DNA of 64,000 bases from Moniliella sp. 'wahieum' (taxonomy: Eukaryota > Basidiomycota > Moniliellomycetes > Moniliellales > Moniliellaceae), in NCBI GenBank assembly GCA_003971905.1, contig RSEE01000053.1:62001-126000 (forward strand). Direction: 5' to 3'. Position 1 is the first letter of the stretch; every line of letters starts with the position of its first letter. Below the pieces are notes generated by a model. That model saw nothing but the letters and a program-made list of their open reading frames with translations, ran no database searches and was not told the origin of the DNA. Shown here piece by piece: positions 32,621 to 53,187 of the stretch. Position numbers and translations under genes: made by a program.

Positions 32621-35600
32621 GGCGGGGAAGGTGGTGAAGGTGGTGGTGTGCGCACGCATGCCTGACGTCGCGCTCGACGGAAACAAGGCCCCACCGGTTG
32701 GGCTGACTGCGCGCAGTCTTCCCCCCCACGGTAGCACAAGGGCAGTGTGCCAGGTGGAAAAACAACAACACGCTTTAGGGTTCTGTCGTTAAACGTTAAT
32801 TTAATAGCTGTCCAACGCGCCTGCACCTCGCCTCTCCGGCAATAAAGTAGGTCATTTAACCAGACCCATGCGGAAATTGCCCACAGGCGAAAGCGTTTTC
32901 GCGTTGATCACGTTGACTGACCACTGACGTTGAAACCTGGCACGTCCAGCGTCCAAGCAGCCGCTATTCCTTTGCCCCTGCAAGGTTTTCGTATTGTCCG
33001 ATCGTCTTCCGGGGAGAGGTTAGACCCCCGTACGACCTCTCATTTCACAAGTCAGACACGCAACAGGTATTATGCTCAGCGCGTCATATGCATCACGTGA
33101 ATCATGTTCCCACAACAGTGCACGTGTTCCACACGTTATTCCCCTCAGGCCTCAACCTTCACAATAGTATTACCTGCTACCACTTTTGTTGCCCCCTTTT
33201 GCAAGCATGCACGACGAACGCATTTAGGACGCAGCACAAGCGCTGTCGGGAGATGTGGGAGAAGAGCCGGAATGAACCTCTCAAGAAGCTTGACCATGCC
33301 GACGATCGCAATGTGGTCTAGCAAAAAAAACACCTTCAGCCACATTTGGCTCTACTCAATTCCATCAACCCCGCGCCTCCGGCTCATCGACAAGCAGGTG
33401 ATTGAGGTTGCTTATTCCCAGCTCCGCACGCTGGCCGCTCCACCCGCAACATGTGCAATACGGCGTCATGACCTCACTTGAGCACATCATGGCTTGCACC
33501 CGCACCAAGCACAAGGTAGTTCCGGAGCCCATTCTCCAGTTCCTGTGCTCCATCCCCGACACTTATATCCATCCCAACGAACCGACCTTGGAGAAAGAGG
33601 ATGGGACGAGGCGTGCGAAGAAGGCGATGCGTACGGACAAAAGGGTGATGGGGCCTGGTGCATTCGGAGGATCAGGAATGGAGGTGGACCGCACGTTGCG
33701 GGACTAATAGGGAACGCGGGAGATGCTATCTGCGTACCGGGGTGTGGTACACGAGAGCACCGCCATGCCTTTTCTTGGAATTCCATGCGAAAAAGAAGCT
33801 GCTTCTCGATTGTTGGATCAAGTAGAATGCAGCATGAACACCAAGTACCAGGGCCGCGCCCAAGAACCCTTCTTCCCTTTGGTTATGGTGCCGCGAAGAT
33901 ACTGATGCCACCAAGACAGCGAGCATTGAAGACGCTTGGGGGCTGAAAAAAAGTTAACTGTGAATTAGTCTCCAATGGAGATATGGTCCACCAGTCCTCA
34001 CCGACGTGAACGCTCATCGAATTTCCTACTGTACCACGCTCATGTATCCACGCGTTACCTCATCGGGATTGGAAACTGATAACAGGAGCCACACTGTCCT
34101 GATCTGCTATGGCGGTTCCTGTGCTTTCCTGAACGGGTCTGGCGCCAACACGACTTTTACAACTTAGCAACACGCGCCCGAGAGTGAGGAGAGGTCTGTA
34201 AGTGGGACCCACCCTGTAGTTTAATTAAGTGTATAAACCCTTGGACGGCCAATCGGAGCCACGTAGGTTAGGTTCCGCCTCAGATCCTGGTTGAACTGGG
34301 CGGGTGTAAGTAGAGGCGAGGGGAGACCCTCTAGTTTGGGTGGCTGCCTGCTTGCAAAGGCCGCAGGTCAGACCCTCCGAGGTAGGAGCTGCGTTGTAGG
34401 TCGTCAGACCACTGAAGGGGTCCAGGAGTTCCGGGGTAATGCGGTTTCCGGGTGGCTTTACCACACTCGACGCGCTGTAGCAGACGGAATCAGACAAAGT
34501 CGTAATGAAAAGCAAGCGCTACTGCGAGTCCTGGCAGAGGGGTCACATAAGTCGTAAATTCGTAAGGGTGGTAGAAGGTAGAATAGGTGCAACAACAGGA
34601 TACGATACGACAGGGTGAACAGGGGCAGGGACAGGCTGGTCGATAAGCGCCATGATAGCAAGCAGCCGATGAACGACAGGGATGCTTGTAGTGCATTGAC
34701 TAACTAAGCGTGAGCACAAGGGTCTCTCCCTGAGGAAGCACCAGAGGGCACTGTCTCGGCTAGAGGCCGGTACCAGAGGGCAGACCCGCTCGGCAAAAAT
34801 ACAATGACTAACTGCTCGGCTATAGAAGGACTATAACCATGCGCGAGCACAAGCGTACAGGTATCGCTCGGAGGGAGGGACCCGAGGAAGTGAATACCAA
34901 GCCTTTTGAGGGTTAATTGAATATTGACAAAGTGCATGGGCCGGAGAACTTTCCATGGAGAGGTAAAGACTATTAATACGCCCCGCCAGGGCTTTAAACT
35001 GACGCACCGCAGTCGGTCGCAACGGGGACAGGGTTCGGCCACGACCGGGCGCGACGGGAAGAAAGCATCGTTCCGATGAGCCCTTTTCCCATGACGGGCA
35101 GCGGAGGAGCAGTATGGATTTGTCCGCTGACTCTCTCGCTAGTAAAGAGGCGGGCTGTCGGAAGGGAACTCTGTGGGCGTGGAGCAACTAAGGCAGGGAT
35201 TGAAGAAGCACATTGTGTCGGGAGGATGCAATTGCCCGGGGAAGGCATACATCAGCTGGCGGGGAAAGAGCAGAGAATGGATGCGGCCCCCGGGCACAAA
35301 CAAATGGACACTGCACGCGTCCTGCTTGTGATGCCTGCCCTGTCCATCGACTGATGGGCTGATGCACTGATGGTGCTGATGGAGGTCCGTATAGTTTACG
35401 CGCAACGTTGCGACTGCATGTGGGGGTGGAAAAATCATGACGTATGCAATGGCACGTGTGACATGTGGCATGTGGCATGCAGGTTGGTGCGGTTGCCGCG
35501 TGGTTGTGCTGGTTATTAAGCGTACATTGAGCCCTTCGGGCAACAAGCCTATTACTATGTCCTTCAACCACCAACCACCATCCCCCCACCACCCCTCGTC

Positions 35601-35634
35601 TCTCCATCCATACCCTTCGGGATAGCAGAAGCGC
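32621..35634. other. gene-poor region with one broken coding-like stretch
   Basis: 3 kb between EB1 and the next plus-strand gene. Apart from the coding-like stretch at 33300-33905 (separate entry) I see no gene. Near-repeats TGACTAACT...GAGCACAAG occur at 34697-34720 and 34805-34854. An exact TGACATGTG word lies at 35459-35467, about 170 bp upstream of the following ATG. Confidence 0.45.
33300..33905 (+). pseudogene. coding-like, interrupted reading frame of unknown family
   Basis: Plus-strand frames give RLRLIDKQVIEVAYSQL, then VQYGVMTSLEHIMACTRTK, PEPILQFLCSIPDTYIHP and PGAFGGSGMEVDRTLRD, two in-frame stops (TAATAG at 33705-33710), and in the same frame STAMPFLGIPCEKEAASRLL and RAQEPFFPLVMVPRRY. 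The composition is protein-like rather than random. I cannot name a family. It could be a decayed gene, or a real gene with an unrecognised intron or assembly errors; the double stop favours decay. Confidence 0.3.
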
Positions 35635-37319
35635 ATGTCCAGTATCAACAGCAGCGCCACCTCGGCCGCTTTGCTGCCTGACAGCGACCTGTCTGAAGCA
35701 GAAGTCGTTGGTATCAACCATGCCATTGGGGCGATCCTTTCTGTGGTGTTTAACCTGGTTCTATTTGGCCTGTTTGCAAACCCGCTCCGCATATCTTTGG
35801 TGCGGGCACGTGCCAACTGGGCCCCACGTAGCCTCGCCCCTGCTGCCCCCCATCAGGACTTGCCGGCTGTACCCACTTCGGTCCTCCGTGTGCTCATCCG
35901 CACGTGGAACGCCGAGGGGACACGCGGGCTCCTACGCGGGGTGCGGTTGTGGACACTGCGCGCCTTACTCCTTGTCCTCTTCTGGAAATTAGTCGCTCAC
36001 CCTTCGCTCATGCGACACCGTGCCGATCTCGACTCCTCTTTCACCTCCCTAACTATGCCGAGTAACTTCACCAACCTCACCACGCACATTACCCCATCCG
36101 AGCTTGACGCCATCCTAGTGACACTCCCTTCCACATATTACCATGGTTTGATTCAAATGGCACCGGCCCAGTTAGTTCCATGCTGACTGCATCCCGAATC
36201 AACGAGACCCTCTGGCCCTATGCCGTGTCTGGAGAAGAGATTCCCAATGGTTCACGAGATCGGGTCCTATTCATGTGGTCGGCGTCCATGAAAATGAAGA
36301 TCCAAAAAGAAAGGGAACGATGGCATGTGCCATGCTTGTCGGATCATCTCTTCCGTTTCTTACTACGATGAGTGTGGCCGTTTTCAACTTGGCCTTGCTC
36401 CCAATCAGTATTATCGTGACGCGGTTCGTCTCCCTCTCCCTTCAACTGCCGCTGAGACTGACAAGTGATCACCAGCGCCTATCTCTCCACTCATGCCTTG
36501 CATGTTCGTACTCCATGGAAGAGCCTAAAGCTGCTACTAAGAGGAGGAACGCAAACGGCCCTATCTCCTCTGGACGTTGCCCGGGGCAGCGTCCGCGTGG
36601 GCGATACATGTTTTCTTTTCTCGTTTTTCGTGCCCTTGTTGAGCTACTGGTCGATGAACGGCGCTGAGGACTTTTTAGAGAAACATGTGGACAAATACGC
36701 GGACCTGCAACTCGTATTCCTGCAGAAGCTTGATGAGTTCTTCGGGAGTGAATCTGCCTGGTTCGAGCGTGCGCGGTTGTTCAGCAGCATTCGTTTGTTG
36801 CTGCTGTTGGTGATATTAAGGCTGACCAGTTGGTTATGCACTTTATGTCTTTTTGCTATCGTCTCGCCCTTGGAGACAGCGATGGTACGATTGGCGAGTC
36901 AGGGGGCCCCGGATCCGGAGAGGAGCCCCTGCAGATGCGTCGCATCGAAGGGGACGAAAGTGGAAGCGAGACGGAGTTTGACCTTACCACCGGCGTGGAA
37001 GGAGGCACTCCCGCTCCGCCCGGGCGTTGGGTACAAGGAGTGGCTGATCCGCCTGCCCCAAGGCGGTCGTGCTCCGTACTGCACGGCCCTACACTGGGCT
37101 GTGGAACTGCCTCGTTACTATGAGGCGGGAAGAGGGCTGGGGCAGTCTCTACCGTGGCTGGGGGCTAGTGTGGCTCATGCTTTGTGTCAATGGTGGCCGT
37201 CCCTCTTTCAGCCGTATCATATTTCCGACGTCCTGAGTCAAAATACCAGAACAGTGGAAACGACCTCTCTTTTCGACGCGCCATGCCCTCCTACGCGACT
37301 GATTCTCCGTCGATACTAA
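35635..37319 (+). CDS. multi-spanning membrane protein, mitochondrial-carrier-like
   Basis: The ATG at 35635 opens MSSINSSATSAALLPDSDL, then a hydrophobic span VVFNLVLFGLFANPL. TWNAEGTRGLLRGVRLWTL resembles the loop after a carrier repeat, and RALLLVLFWKL is a second span. Later frames give SLPFLTTMSVAVFNLALLP, ITSAYLSTHALHVRTP, SIRLLLLLVILRLTSW, and LFAIVSPLETAMVRLASQ, which is similar to the PX(D/E)XX(K/R) carrier signature. YKEWLIRLPQGG, ELPRYYEAGRGLG and PSLFQPYHIS follow, with the stop at 37317-37319. I infer a divergent carrier-like protein of an internal membrane. Frame changes near 36180, 36280, 36600, 36660, 36930 and 37020; a short intron near 36425-36465 is possible. A TGACATGTG word sits about 170 bp upstream. 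Confidence 0.45.
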
Positions 37320-38253
37320 AGAGAACTTCTAGGTGCACTTCCCCCGCTTCGGTGGGCAAGTCAAGTGTAACAAACGCTGGATCATTAACCTGTGGGTGGG
37401 CGGAGGAGCGTTTCCCCTGTTCCTGCCTATATACGAAAAGCTTCCTAAATGTACCAATGGTGGATTAGAGTATAGAGTAAAAGATGAGAGAGATGTTGAG
37501 TCGCCATGTAGGCGTGAAGTTCTCTTTTCTTGTTCCACTTTCCACACCTATATATCCTTCTCCTGGCCGTGGCTTCGCTCGGAGCCAACACAACCAATGA
37601 TAATCATCGCGCTCACTGTCTAGCCCTTCTTGCATCCCTATTCGCTGGCATCTCGATACCCAAAAAAGGATTGGGGCCTGTTAATTAAAAGCATTAAATC
37701 ATTTGCCGCCTCTCAGATCTCAACCTGACCCCCCACCCGACCGGCCTCAGGACCGGTTGAGTATAGCGAGGCGCTCAGCGAACTTCTGTACAGGCCCCGC
37801 GGCCGAGCCTGGTCGAACAGACTGAGGGAGGTCACATGGTCACAAGCCACTACAGGCCTCAGGCCCCTTAGGCCTTTGGCCCTCAGGCCTCAGGCTGAGG
37901 CCTCAGCCCTCAGCATCAGGCCGGCCGGCATCAAGCTTCAAGTCCATCAATGTGAAACATGTTCGCCCCCAGCAATTCTGCTCCGAGCACAGTCCAAGTG
38001 CGCCGCGGAAATCAACAGCCCACCGACCTAGTTCGCCGAGCAGAGTATATATACGCACAGACCACCTTATCCAGTAACTCGCCTCACATATGGTTCGTGC
38101 TCGTGCACAGGCCGCTCGGGACCTACTCTGCAATAACGCGTAACGCATACCAAATTGTTTTTGGTATAAATAAAGCACAGGATACTATGGGATGGAATGC
38201 ATCTGCCCGGTATCCATCTTTTCTTCAACTCCACCTCCATTCTATCCAGAATC
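37320..38253. promoter_or_regulatory. enolase upstream region
   Basis: About 930 bp, no gene. A cluster of CCTCAGGC / GCCTGAGG words fills 37855-37922, followed by AAGCTTCAAG at 37933-37942. A TATATATA-like element at 38046-38053 and GGTATAAATAAAG at 38163-38175, about 80 bp before the ATG, resemble a TATA box for a highly expressed glycolytic gene. Confidence 0.5.
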
Positions 38254-39666
<1,413 letters not shown>

Positions 39667-40088
39667 GCAATGGCCCCACTGAATTTTTGTACCTCGTGTA
39701 TAAAGAAAGATTCGGATCCCCCCTCCCGTACATGCATCTATTCATGGATAGAATGCATCAACACTTTGCAGTCATATACTACACACTTGTTGATTCAGTG
39801 AAGGAGATAGTATGTCGGACAAAGAGGCAGCGGGATGGCTAAACGAAGATGTTAAAAGTAAAAGAATTGAATGGCCTCGGCTCGTCCAACCCGGCAAGCA
39901 ACGGAAGCTAATACATCTGACTGATGGGGATCATCGATCATCGATCCAGACCCTTACCCTTAGACGCATCTTCAGCGTTAAAGACGTTAAAGATCGAATT
40001 GAAGAGGATCGACATCCTGGAAGGGAGGCACCCCCCCGGATGCACGATTGGGTTATCGACTGCACATCAAGAGACAAAGGACCTTCGC
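39667..40088. other. intergenic region between enolase and fluoride exporter
   Basis: Convergent 3' flanks. No supported gene; a GATCATCGATCATCGATC word lies at 39929-39946. Confidence 0.45.
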
Positions 40089-41603
40089 TCAATACTTGAG
40101 CGAAGGGCACCTGGTCGGGCCATACGCCGTCTTACCTTGGGAGTCGAACACCCAAGTCGGTATACCAACGAGGAGGATACAAAACAGCATCGCTATCGCA
40201 TACGAAGCGAACGCGTATAGGACCGCCTTGCGGCGCGGGCGGGTATTATTCAGCTCCATCGTGAAGGGGAATGGTACTGAGACAAGCGCAAAAGCCCTCC
40301 TGCACCCCTACAGGGCCCCACCCAAGCGAAAAGCTGCTGGCGGGCGAGCGCCAGGGGGCGGAAGAATGGGCCATCTCACGTGTCCGGGCGGCGGGCGCAT
40401 GGAGGTCAATGTTGAGCGGTGTACACACCCGCCAGGACAGCGGTAGCTAGCACGTTGGCGATCAAGGTACCCAAGGGCCACGCGACCTTGCGGCGGAAGC
40501 GACGGTAGACGTACATGCGCCTCTCTCTCTTGGGGATCTTCTCCCCTGGCAAGAAATCAGAGGGGCGGGATGGGATTGTACCACACGCTCAACTGCCATC
40601 GGGTCCAAGCGCCGATGGGAGCAAAGAGTAAAGCCCAAGAAACGTGCCGCCAGCGAGGGTTGTCGTACAACGCTACCAGTAACCCCGAGCCGATCCAGAA
40701 CAAAGGTCCGATAACGACGGCAAGGACGGTGGTGGCCCGCGCCCACCAGTTATACACCCAGCTGACTTGAATGGTCCTTGGGCGGGTTAACTCCTTACCG
40801 ATCTCAGAGTCTTCGTCCTCTTGGCACGGTTCCTCAACGTGCGCGTTGGATTCCGGAGCGGTCAAGCTGCGATGGGTACTAGTCCTCGTCGGCTGCTGAT
40901 TTGGCAGGGCCGATGCGTTTTGGCTGAGGCTTGAACCAGATTCTTGGACAGCAGGATCGGTGCCTTTTCCTGTGTTCGTGTACAGACCCCTTTGATTAGG
41001 CAGTTCAATTAGTCGAGGGGTCTGATCAACGATATCGAGATGCGCCACTTTTTGAAGATGGGCGAGCGGGTTGCGCAAAGTACAAAGGATGTTGTGAAGG
41101 GAAAGCCATGTGCGTCCGGAGAGGATACCAATGTGGAGGCACATCAGCGAGACGACTGGTGTCAAGAAGAGCTGCGTCACGCCATCTACAAAGCTGAAAA
41201 AGCCCGAGCGGTGGTATAGGCCATGGTTGGAGAAGGCCAAAAAGTCTTGCAAGATCCACGTGGAAAAGGTGGTGACCGATCCACAAAAGCCAGTCGTGAT
41301 CGCCACATGCACCCCCAAGGTCGGAAGCTTCTTACCCGGGCGGCAACCATTGCCGAAAATGTCGACCTTGTCAGCACTGAGTTTGACAGCACGCGGAAGA
41401 TCTAGGACGTCCTTGTTGGCCGCCGCCCAGCCCATGATAAGGCACCCAACGGCTTGGGCCCACAACACGGGTTCCGCCAACGGCTGGCCATCGAAGCTGG
41501 CGACCGCATTGAGACCCTCGCGGGCGAGCGTGCCCCAGATAGCAGCGAAGGCGATCAGGGACGCCTGTGTCGCCGTGCTTAGGAACAAGCTCACTTTGCC
41601 CAT
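40089..41603 (-). CDS. FEX1: fluoride export protein (two fused CrcB domains)
   Basis: Plasma-membrane fluoride channel; the fungal form fuses two CrcB-like halves. ATG 41603 starts MGKVSLFLSTATQAS. Half one: IAFAAIWGTLAREGLN, QAVGCLIMGWAAANKD and the signature TGFCGSVTTFSTWILQ. A long polar loop (about 40790-41050) separates the halves. Half two: VLAVVIGPLFWIGSGLLVA, ALLFAPIGAWTRWQLS, LGTLIANVLATAVLAG, EGFCACLSTI, RPRRKAVLYAFASYAIAML, ending CPSLKY at the TGA 40089-40091. The first 340 codons are unbroken. One-base losses explain the frame changes near 40555, 40430 and 40280. A TGACATGTGAC variant sits about 225 bp upstream. Confidence 0.88.
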
Positions 41604-42452
41604 CCGAGTTGGAGAAGCTGATGAGCGAGTGCTGCTGATGGATGTACACTTGAAGGTACCAAACGCTGGGCTCGATGGCGACGTGGCGACGATGGGGAAA
41701 CCTTTTTCAGCGCCGTGCGGTACGTGTTGAACTTTCAAACCAAGATGATCGAAGTCAGCGAGTCACACGATGCGTGATGCATGAGTCACCGAGCCACTGC
41801 AAACGAAGCTCCTGTGGCGACATGCGACATGTGACGTATGGACGATGGCTTGACCTACGCCTAGCGAGGCCCTGTGCGACGCTAACACTGTGGGCCGCTG
41901 TGCTGCCCGCGTGCCTGTGCGTTGCTTCTGTGCATGGCATCGCTTCTCCAAGTGTCTTCTCCATGACCGGCCTGACCTGAGCGGGGAGCGGATGACGGAC
42001 CAGCTTCCACTCCCTCCTCCCTTGAGTGCAACGTCCTCCTGAACGGTCACCCTCCTGATCAGCTCCCTAGTGTGGTAGGCAGCCGTCTTTGTTGTCTCGT
42101 CGGGTCCAGGGCTCTGTTTGAGTCAGTAGGGGGCCACCTGGATCTGATGGTCGATGGCGGGGCCAGTTGGTCGCGGCGCAATGTTCCCGTCGCCCGCCTA
42201 CAACCACCGGTGCTGAGCGCTGACCGGTGCGAGAGATCTGAGATCCCATTCGCCTCTGACAATCTCATCAAAGTTCGCAATGACCGACGGGGGGAGAGAT
42301 AGCGGGCCAAACCGGTGCTAAACCAAGGTAGGAACAGCCAAAGGGCCATTGGGGGGCGAGGGGACCCAACGCGCAGAGGAAAGGGCGAAAGGGCCGGGCT
42401 AAGCTCGGGATGTAGAACGAATAGAGAGAGAAAAAAGAGAGAAAGAAAGAAG

Positions 42453-42483
<31 letters not shown>

Positions 42484-43010
42484 AAAAGAAAAGCACCACA
42501 GAGACGAGACGAAGAAGAGGAATCAAGGGAAATAGATGCTTGCACACTATATAGGGTCAAAGAAAGACAGGATGCAAGTACCGAGTCCTGAGTATCGGCA
42601 AACAGAATGCCGTATTGCAACGAAGAGAGAACGTGGGGAGGAGGGGAGAGAGAGGAGGGAGGGGGAGGGGGGGGCACGCGAAGTGCGGGCAGAGAAAGGG
42701 AAGGGAAAAGAGATAGAGAAAGCCGTGTGATAGGCAGAGTGGTTGTGCTACAGATATAGATGATGTTGGAATTCCAGGGTGACGACGGGATGGGGGACAA
42801 TTTCGATGATGGATCGATGATGGCGCGATGACGAGTGCAGTTTCCGAGACGAGGCCTGGGGGGCGAAGGAGGAGTGACATGTGACAAAGGACCACCCAAG
42901 GTGTGGGTCGAGAGGGAACGGAAACCCGAGGTGGCAGGGCGAGGTAAGAGATAAGAAAGCTGCATGATGCATGATGCATGACAGAAACATAGATCGGGGC
43001 AGGAAGCAGA
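41604..43010. promoter_or_regulatory. FEX1 upstream region and FKS1 3' flank
   Basis: 1.4 kb with no supported gene. CGACATGCGACATGTGAC lies at about 41819-41832, a purine-rich tract at 42418-42500 with GAAA and GA runs, further purine-rich sequence to 42720, a GATCGATGATGG word at 42811-42822, GTGACATGTGAC at 42874-42885, and ATGATGCATGATGCATGAC at 42963-42981. Long Ser/Leu/Phe-rich frames on the minus strand here are by-products of the purine tract. Confidence 0.5.
42418..42500. repeat. purine tract (GAAA)n/(GA)n
   Basis: Nearly uninterrupted A/G for about 80 bases, including GAAAGAAAGAAAG and a run of GA. Read from FEX1 it is a CT-rich block about 850 bp upstream of the start. Confidence 0.9.
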
Positions 43011-48354
<5,344 letters not shown>

Positions 48355-50021
48355 GGCGGGCGGGGAGAAAAGAGGGTGGTGGCGGGGGGGAGCGTGGATG
48401 CGGGCGGAGCGTGGGCCTGGACGGAGGCCTAAGCGAGGAGCTTCCGCGTGGGTTGGCGGTTGGCTTGCAAGCTTGAAGGTGGCCTGCTGCTAACCCACAG
48501 GGTCGCGGGATTCCGGTGTGGCTTTGATCAGCACGGCCACCGTGGCAGGCACGGCGGCAGTGGGGGGCACGCCGGCACGTAGCACCGCGCCTGTGTCTTC
48601 GTGGCGGCGGGTGCAGGCGGTGTATGCCTTGGTGCGTCTCCCGTCTGCATCACACTGCTCGTGTGCCGGCCAGGGCAGTCCAGGGCAGCACTCCAGCCGA
48701 GCCCAGCTTCCAGCCGGTCCAGCCGCGGCATCACGCATCGTGCCGCCGCAATGTCGCCTGTCGGCTGCCATGATCGACTGCAACACGCATCCACAGTGCT
48801 GCCCCCGTGCCCATGCGGCGATCCCGCCCCCCCCACCGCACAGCGCCCGTGTGTGGAGTGAGACCAACACAGGGCAGCATGAGCTGGTAGTTGCACGTGC
48901 TGCAGCACATCCTGCCCACGGCGTCAGGCATGCAACATCACATGTCACCATCCACCCACACCACCCACTCTGGCGCGATTCCAGTCAGTACTCAGTGTAC
49001 TCAGCAGTCCTCGTTAGCTTCGGCGACGATTGATGATCGATGGTCGATGGTCGATGGATACCGAAGACGCACTGTGCTCAACGATGTGTGTGCAGTGCCA
49101 CAGATGAGGAAGAGAACTTGTGCGAGAACGTGAGCATGCATATGATTCGGGCGAGGGAAAGTGCTGCCCACACCCGACCGTGGCAGTGCCATCATGCATC
49201 ATGGGCCCAAGTGGGGGCCGTCTTCACCGTCTGTGTGCGCCCGGAAGCGCACTGTGGGGGTGACGCTGGGGGTTATTTTGCCGATCCCTCGTGGCAGCGC
49301 GGCAGCGGGGATGGCGTCGGTAGGCATATATGTGCTTCCAACGGTGGGCTGTGTTTCTTCCTGACAGGGATCTCAGCCTGTAATAAATGAGCTACTCGAG
49401 AGAGCGAGAGAGAGAAGAGTAGACTGCTACTCCACAAGAGAGGAACCCAATGCGTGAAGGTCAGAAAGGGATAGTCGTAATATAGACAGCGCAAACAGAG
49501 GGCAAAATGGCTATGTATGCATGTCCACGTCATGGAACTGATAGTCTTTTAAGTACAAGTGTTACGCCCAGCAGCAGGGACGCCTGGGATACCGACACAC
49601 GTGTCGGATGCGCGCTTTGGCGCACAGAGAGATGGTTCGTACGGCTTGCTCACCGGCTTACATCGATAGCACCACATAATGGCACGTCGCGTCCTCGGGT
49701 AGAAGAACAATTGAACATTCGGATGTCCCGAGTTCCGGCGGCGGCGGCGGCGCGTACGTACACTGCCCCCGTGGGAGACTGACCGCTGTGCGCTGGAAGC
49801 GCGACGCGAACGTGGATGGGTGATGCCCGGTGAGCGGTGATCGCTCTGGGCGCGGCTTGGTCGGCTGGTTGGGCAGCCGAGGTTAGTGCTGTGCTCCTCC
49901 ATTCCTTGTGCTCGCGCCCCACCAGCCGTACCAGCCCCACCACCCCACCATCCCTGCGCGGCCCATCCCACGGCTCTCCCCTGTCGCCCTCGGCACCTGC
50001 CTCCGCTCCGCCCGCCCTGCC
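48355..50021. promoter_or_regulatory. divergent FKS1 / MCM3 intergenic region
   Basis: 1.67 kb without a supported gene. A GCTTGCAAGCTTGAAG word lies at 48461-48476, about 110 bp upstream of FKS1. CACATGTCA lies at 48939-48947, ATTGATGATCGATGGTCGATGG near 49029-49050 and ATGCATCATGGG at 49194-49205. A (CGG)-like run at 49738-49753 precedes the MCM3 leader. Confidence 0.45.
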
Positions 50022-52741
<2,720 letters not shown>

Positions 52742-53187
52742 CCGTGCGGCCACCCCAGCGCTGCTGCGGCTGTCCGTCCATGTACACCAGCCTGTAGAAA
52801 TATATTGATCGATCCCCAAGCAGATGGGCTCTTAGGTGCGATTGCCGTTGTGCGTAGGTTGGCCGCGTGGAGGACCTGTGTCTGTGTGGTCCTGCCGGAG
52901 GAAGAGGCACCGCCTGGATCCCCCTCGCTATTCGATGCGTGCAACTGACTGGCCATGCCAGCTGGAATTTACGACGCAGCTGGGGCGGCGCGCTGACATA
53001 ATACACACCCCTCGTCGCTCCCCGCTGCACACAGCTACGACCCTACGGGTGCTTCGGTGGTGCTTCAGGCCGAGGCTCAGCCCCCACAGTGCTGCTTCTC
53101 GTCCCGGCTACGCCCTCCCCAACCCGTAAGGTCCACCCACTGCGCTCGTCTGATCCACGCTCGCTTGCGCGGGGAGCTGCCCTCAAT
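52742..53187. other. intergenic region between MCM3 and the PPC synthetase gene
   Basis: Short tandemly arranged (+)(+) spacer. No supported gene. Confidence 0.4.

Noticed and set aside
33965..35250. Ribosomal RNA or tRNA genes
   Set aside because: No recognisable tRNA T-loop and acceptor pairing, and no rRNA core motif was found in this block or elsewhere.
39812..40099. Small plus-strand gene after enolase
   Set aside because: The frame overlaps the 3' end of the fluoride exporter and encodes no conserved sequence.
42059..42965. Long Ser/Leu/Phe-rich minus-strand open frames
   Set aside because: They are the complement of purine tracts and repeats, with no conserved motif and no plausible domain.
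48490..49033. Overlapping 150-170 codon frames upstream of FKS1
   Set aside because: They are open on both strands because of high GC, and lack conserved motifs.
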